Shown here: one piece after another, positions 58,978 to 64,000 of the stretch
Numbering within the stretch: position 1 is the first letter of the stretch
Layout: the number at the start of each line of letters is the position of its first letter
Assembly (NCBI GenBank): GCA_030268105.1
Contig: BSDZ01000040.1
Location: forward strand, 248,001 to 312,000
Direction of reading: 5' to 3'
Length of the DNA: 64,000 nt
Source of the DNA: Volvox africanus
Taxonomy: Eukaryota > Chlorophyta > Chlorophyceae > Chlamydomonadales > Volvocaceae
Notes under the pieces: generated by a model
Told to the model about the DNA's origin: nothing
Seen by the model: the letters and a program-made list of their open reading frames with translations, nothing else
Database searches by the model: none
Position numbers and translations under genes: made by a program

Positions 58978-59186
58978 GTAACTGTAATGGTCACGTTAAC
59001 CGCAATCTCAATGATAAAGGGGAGGACGATTGGGAGGTTTTCGAGGGAATAAAGTCGTTATCTGAGAGCTTCTGGGCGGGAAACGGAGCCAAAAGAAGCA
59101 ATAGTAAAACTCCCAGCCAAGATGTTTCGGCGCCTGTCGTACAACACCCAAATGCTGCTGTACGACTTCTGCATATGATGTCACAG

Positions 59187-59624
59187 GTTTACCCGCCACC
59201 TTCGCCTTCACCGCCTCCGCCTCCCTCTTTGCCGCCTCCGCCGCCCTCACCTCCCTCACCGCCTCCCCCTCCTCCCCCTCCACCACCACCTCCTCCCTTA
59301 CCTCCTCCGCCCTCTCCAACCCCGCCTGACTCTCCGCCGCCTTCAACTTGGCCGTGTGGGCTGGCTACTATGGCTACAAGGTATGGAGAATTGTGCACAA
59401 TGGCGGCAAGTAAGGTAGCTGTCATAACTGTCGGCAACTAACGCTCTTTGCGTCTCTTCCTTCGCCGCCCCAGAGCCGAGGCAGCAAGTCCGTTATCTGA
59501 GTTGCTGATCCCCAATTCCTTCCGCTGGCCCGGTACGACACAGTTATCACATCACAACCACGGGAATCCTATACTAGTGTATACAACTATACCAGTTATG
59601 TATCATTCCCGTGGTTGTCATCAT
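59187..59624 (+). pseudogene. Chimeric copy 3: rod fused out of frame to TCAF-like domain
   Basis: The rod exon starts as in copy 2 but after about 50 codons (near 59340-59346) jumps to the sequence found at 17503 of copy 1 (Asn-Leu-Ala-Val-Trp in the original frame). The short shared sequence CTTCA spans the joint. The rod frame enters the TCAF-like sequence in the wrong frame, so the lectin domain, the second rod and most of the first TCAF exon are lost and the remainder is misread. The following intron and exon (to 59624) look normal until the copia insertion. Confidence 0.85.
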
Positions 59625-60054
59625 TGTTAAGTTTCGGCCTGACTTCCTTAGTGTAGATTGCTGTCTTAACGATTGATTGATTCACGGTGGGATCTAGGTC
59701 TTGCTTATTTAGGCTGTTTCTGTCATGAAGACATGAAGTTTCTGTCATGACGTAAGACTGGTGTTTGGTCTTCTGACACTGAGCCAGCAATCACTTGCCT
59801 AATCAGTGCGCTTGAAGATCTAGACCGATGGTACGACACTAAACTCTTTGACTATATATTTGGCGAGGTTCTCGTACCTCATTAGCTGTTTTGTAACAAT
59901 CCGTTGCTTGCTTGAGACTTTTGCTCTTGTCTCTTAATAGGCTTGAGGCACGGTACAGCTCACCAGTTGGACACGCAGCAGCTGGACTACTAATCTGCTT
60001 TGAGCTTGCAGGTTTATACGTAGGCTACGGCTGCATCGACACGTTTTCCTAACA
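59625..60054 (+). repeat. 5' LTR of copia element A
   Basis: 430 bp with TGTTA/TAACA ends. Contains a 10-bp direct repeat TTTCTGTCAT (about 59715 and 59739). Confidence 0.9.
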
Positions 60055-60067
60055 GGTTATGAGCCCC
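60055..60067 (+). promoter_or_regulatory. Primer-binding site of copia element A
   Basis: GGTTATGAGCCCC directly abuts the LTR. It is the same 13-mer as in element B and complementary to the initiator tRNA-Met anticodon arm. Confidence 0.8.
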
Positions 60068-60151
60068 GCCTGTGGCGGTGGCTGTGTTCTTGCTTGAGTT
60101 GTCTTTGCGTTGATTGGTCGCTTGCCCGTTTTCGACTTCTGGTTTGTCAAA

Positions 60152-60797
60152 ATGTCTGCTGCGGATCCCAACGCTTGGAAGGACACTTTGAAAACAAGTA
60201 ATGCTGATGATTGGTTCCTCAAGATGTATGCTTTGTTACAGTGCGAGGAGCTCGACGAGTTCGTCGACTCGACGTTTCAGATGCCGACGGTCGATGATCC
60301 GACGTCCTCTGGCGTTCAGAAGAAGGTCAAGCGCGCTCGGGCCATTATCATCATGAGGCTCACTGCAAAAGACCACAAGTCTACCATCGACAACTCGACC
60401 CAAGCTAAGGATCTCTAGGTCGGATTGAAAGGGTGGGCAAAGAAGTTGAGTGACGCTGACTTGACAGCAGTATCTCGGAACTTTGCAGCGTTGAAAATAG
60501 AGTCGGGTGAAATCATGCATGATTATATAACTCGTGCATTAGATATGTTCAATAAATTATCCAAGCACGCTGATTTTGTGCAGGCAGTGCGGAATGGAAT
60601 TACGCAGATCATCCGTGGTTTGGACGATGAACTGTATGCAACTGAGAAGGTAGTTGTCACATACGCCCAACCGAAGGATTTCGACGAGCTGAAGGAGAGG
60701 TTGCTCGGTATGAGGCGGAGAGGCTGGCCAAACACAAGGTTCAGCCTGAGCCTGCGACCATCTATCTCGTGACTGCCCCAAGAAGGGCAGCTCGTCT
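60152..60797 (+). pseudogene. gag: Gag of copia element A with stop and frameshifts
   Basis: From ATG at 60152 (Met-Ser-Ala-Ala-Asp-Pro-Asn-Ala-Trp), with a copia Gag pattern (Ala-Val-Ser-Arg-Asn-Phe-Ala-Ala-Leu-Lys, Glu-Leu-Lys-Glu-Arg-Leu-Leu). An in-frame TAG at 60416 stands where a Trp or Gln codon is likely. One or two indels between about 60705 and 60780 move the frame into that of the zinc knuckle. Confidence 0.8.
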
Positions 60798-61280
60798 GTG
60801 GCCTCAGGTTCAGGTCGCTCCTCCGGTGGGTCACGTAAGGCAGCAGTTGGGTCGTCTGTGAGGTGTGATTGGTGTGGGAAACCAGGGCATGTTGAGGAGA
60901 GGTGCTTCCGGAAGAAGCAGGGCAAACCCAAGATCATAGAGGGCAAGCCGGAGGTAGTTGAATTGACTCTGGTTGCACAAGAGTATAAGTGTATGCTGCA
61001 TGAGACGATAGGGACTAGGCTTCTGCGTGAACACAAACAGCGTGTAGCAGATCGCGTAGCGAACGCCTCTGCATCGCTCTCACGTCCCCATCGGTCAATT
61101 GAGATGCAACTAAACATTGCTTGCGTTGAGGCGGATTCGGACCCTTGGTGGATGGATTCTGGCTCTAAATATCACATCACGGTGATCGCTCCGTTACCAG
61201 CCACTGTTTCCACGTTTACCGATCTCGATCTCAATCGAGGTAGGGAATGGAAATGTGCTGTGGGCGGAGGGATTCGGTGA
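60798..61280 (+). pseudogene. Nucleocapsid-protease part of copia element A
   Basis: Zinc knuckle Cys-Asp-Trp-Cys-Gly-Lys-Pro-Gly-His-Val-Glu-Glu-Arg-Cys (CX2CX4HX4C) near 60863 and protease site Trp-Met-Asp-Ser-Gly-Ser near 61150. A one-base shift at about 61270 ends this frame. Pol continues in the next frame from about 61279. Confidence 0.85.
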
Positions 61281-64000
61281 TGTGGTGCCGACCCTCGCCC
61301 CGACCGTGACTATCGAGCGGGTATTTTACGTGCCGGGTTTTAGGCACAATGTGGTATCCGTGTCTGTCCTGACGGATAAAGGATGCAGGATCCTGTTTGG
61401 TGGTGATGGTGCAAAGGTCACGATAGGGAATATCACCATCTCCGCTACCAAGTCCCCTACTGGTTTATACAAATTCATGAGCAGCGTTACCACTGTTGCG
61501 CATGATTCTTCTAAGCCTTGTGTTGAGCCTGTTATGCCCGTACTGCCCATTAAGGTCCCCGATTCTGAGATGGCGGTCTTGTGGCATCGCCGACTGGGGC
61601 ACCTCGGCCATCCTGGCCTTAAGAGGTTGGTGCAGGAGGGTTTGGTCAAGGGGTTTGACTTGTTGCTTTTACAGTTGCGAGAGTTGGAGGGCAAGGTTTG
61701 CGAGCCATGCATATTAGGCAGGCATAGCCGTGCCCCTTTTCCTAGCTCAGAAACGGTGACTGAGCGCCCTCTTCAGCTGGTCCACCTGGATGTGTGTGGG
61801 CCGTTGCCTGATTCAGAGAAGGGGCATCGTTTCTTCATCACGATGCTGGACGACTATTCCGGCATTTCTGTTGTGCAGCCCATTAGGCTTAAGTCCGATG
61901 TGCCCGATTTCATCAAGAAGGGCATTGTGCTGCTTGAGACACAGTGTGGAAGGCAGTTAAAGTGCATTCGTACGGACAATGGGGGTGAGTTCGTTAATGC
62001 ACGGGTGAAGGAGTTTTGCACGCAGCGTGGCGTTAAGCATGAGCTGTCCGCCCCTTACACGCCACAGCAGAATGGTAAGGCTGAGCGTCTTAACCGCACC
62101 CTGCTGGATAAAATGCGGACGATGTTGGCTGAGTCCGGTGTTCCAAAGAAGTGGTGGCATGAGGCGCTTTATACGGCGTCCTATCTGCGTAATCGCTCGC
62201 CTTCTTTGGGGAAGCCTAAGACCCCGTTTGAGCTGTTCACTGGTTTGGTTCCTGATGTGTCCCATTTGCGCGTCTTTGGCTGTGTCGCGTACGTGCATGT
62301 GCCTAAGGGCCAGGGTGATAAGCTGGACCCTCGGGCACTTAAGGGCACTCTTCTGGGTTACGAACCAAATTCCAAGGCATATCGTGTGTTGCTCGAGGAT
62401 GAGAGCATTTTGGTGTCACGTGATGTGACGTGCCATGAGTCGGCTTTTCTGTTCTGTGATGGTTCTCCTGCAGAGAAGGCAGAGGCTTCTGAGCCGTTGT
62501 GGTTTGATGTTATGCCGTGTGCTGATGTTGTGAGTGCGGCTGTTGTCCCTGGCACTTCTCAGGCTGCTGGTGCCTCCGTGGAAGCGGCGGGTATGGCCGG
62601 CCAGAGTGCTGCAGGTGATGCTCCCAACGTTCCTACTGCTGGTGCCCCCGCGGGAGATGCGGGTGAGGCCGGTATGGACGGTGGTGAGGACCCTCCACCC
62701 TTGATCCATTCGGAGGACGAGGAGCAGGATGAAAAGGAGGATGAAGAAGAGAGTGATGGGGAGGATGGCGTTTCCTCCGATGATGATGATGATGATGGAG
62801 GCGGAGCAGCCGATATGGGCTCTTCCCCTGGTTCGGGATCCGGATCTGGCCCTGGTTCGGGTTCATGTTCGGGGTCTGGCTCTGGTTCTGAAGGAGCTTT
62901 TCCCACTCCGCAACCGCGTACATCTGGTAGGGCAAGGAAGCCCAACTCGTTACTGAAGGATTACGTTTTGCTTGCGGATGCTAAGGAAGTGATTGAGCCT
63001 AAGACGCTGGCTGAAGCACAAGCTCGTGAGGATTGGCCTCATTGGAAGTTGGCGATGGACGAAGAAATGCGGTCTCTGATGGAAAATATTACCTGGGACC
63101 TTGAGGAGCTTCCCCAGGGTGCGAAGCAGATCGGGCTGAAGTGGGTGTTCAAACTTAAGCGTGACGCCCATGGCAATGTTGAGCGATATAAAGCTCGGCT
63201 CGTCGCCAAGGGGTTTACCCAAAAGGAGGGAGTTGATTTTGGGGAAGTGTTTGCGCCTGTCGGCAAGTATGCCATTTTACGTGCACTGTTGGCTGTTGTG
63301 GCGGAGCAAGATCTTGAGCTGCATCAGCTCGACATCAAAACCGCTTTTCTCAATGGTGTACTGGAGGAAGAAGTGTTTACGGAGCAACCGCCCGGTTATC
63401 ATCTGGGTGATTCAAATATGGCATGTCATCTTCGCCGATTGCTGTATGGCTTGCGCCAGGCTCCCCGTGCCTGGTATGTGCGTTTGCGCTCTGTCTTGGA
63501 GCAGATGGGCTTAAAGCCTTCGGTTGCTGATCCAGGCTTGTTCATTAAGGAGGAGAATGGAGAAAAGGTGTACATCCTCGTGTACGTGGATGATTTACTT
63601 ATCGCCTGCAAATCAATCAGCCTGGTTGAGTGCATTAAGGCACAGTTGCAAGGGGCTTTTGACATGCGTGGCCTAGGAGAGGCATGCTTCTATTTGGGTT
63701 TTGAGATCAAGCGTGATAGGCGTGCACGGTCCCTTCACATCTCTCAGAAGCGTTACGTTATGGAGGTCTTGTCTAAGTTCTCCATGGAGGGTGCTAATAA
63801 GCGATGCACCCTGCTGGATGCTGGCGTGCGTCTGACTTCAGAGGGAGGACAGTTGGATACGGCAAGGTTTCCGTACAGTGAGCTTATCGGGAGTTTGCTC
63901 TACCTATCAGTCTGCTCACGTCCGGACATCTCGTTCACCGTGGGAGCTTTGGCTCGTCACATGTCCAAGCCCACGGTGGAGCACTGGAATGTTGCAAAGG
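61279..64000 (+). CDS. pol: Pol of copia element A (integrase-RT), runs off window
   Basis: Uninterrupted for about 907 codons to the window edge. Leu-Trp-His-Arg-Arg-Leu-Gly-His-Leu-Gly (GAG-pre-integrase), Cys-Glu-Pro-Cys, integrase core His-Leu-Asp-Val-Cys-Gly-Pro, Arg-Thr-Asp-Asn-Gly-Gly-Glu-Phe and Gln-Asn-Gly-Lys-Ala-Glu-Arg. A long acidic and Ser/Gly-rich linker (about 62680-62900) follows, then RT from Glu-Asp-Trp-Pro-His-Trp to Tyr-Val-Asp-Asp-Leu-Leu-Ile near 63583 and Arg-Pro-Asp-Ile-Ser-Phe. RNase H and the 3' LTR are beyond 64000. Confidence 0.93.

Larger units (their letters stand above)
59625..64000 (+). mobile_element. Osser/copia-like LTR retrotransposon (element A), right end outside window
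   Basis: The 430-bp 5' LTR (59625-60054, TGTTAAG...CCTAACA) is followed by an initiator-tRNA-half primer site, a damaged gag and a long pol frame that runs off the window. It is inserted at the end of a TCAF-like exon or start of its intron in copy 3; copy 1 shows the empty site near 17780. The pattern resembles the Osser element described from Volvox carteri, but this is a family-level guess. Confidence 0.92.

Overview
The window looks like nuclear DNA of a volvocine green alga (Volvox-like; the species cannot be fixed from sequence alone). The reasons are a very large Ser-Pro/poly-Pro extracellular-matrix type gene, small GT-AG introns with long pyrimidine tracts, many microsatellites, and chromodomain Ty3/gypsy plus Ty1/copia LTR retrotransposons.

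Host genes. One multidomain gene is present in three tandem copies, all on the + strand. Splice-phase matching gives this order of parts: a small beta-rich domain (seen in copies 2 and 3), a Ser/Pro rod, a jacalin-like lectin domain, a second short Pro-rich rod, a domain resembling the N-terminal part of TCAF/M60-like proteins, a Pro-rich spacer, and a C-terminal WSC domain. Copy 1 (1-21208, 5' end outside the window) has a rod-coding stretch of about 15.6 kb (about 5,200 residues) without a stop. Copy 2 (about 25.3-52.3 kb) has a rod of only about 135 residues and a stop codon inside the lectin domain. Copy 3 (about 53.4-59.6 kb) is a chimera whose rod is fused out of frame to the middle of the TCAF-like domain by a deletion.

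Insertions. Each copy carries its own insertions, and the uninterrupted paralogue often supplies the empty site. Copy 1 has a roughly 0.9 kb insert in the intron that splits the WSC domain; it includes a truncated AT-rich bacterial potA-potB fragment. Copy 2 has a complete Ty3/gypsy chromovirus (28942-36414) in one intron: its LTRs are identical by eye, it has a 5-bp target duplication, and gag and pol are open and separated by one in-frame UAG. In the WSC intron, copy 2 has a decayed minus-strand copia element (39606-51839) that is itself split by a second, decaying gypsy element (41606-49052). Copy 3 has a minus-strand gypsy derivative (54225-58577) that lacks reverse transcriptase and integrase. 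It also has an Osser/copia-like element (from 59625, running off the window) in an intron.

The points most worth following up are: the 40-fold difference in rod length between tandem paralogues; the bacterial polyamine-transporter fragment inside an intron; a UAG-separated gag-pol junction conserved in three gypsy elements; LTR hairpins with compensatory base changes; a conserved intronic hairpin; and a 341-bp near-perfect palindrome made of inverted LTR copies.
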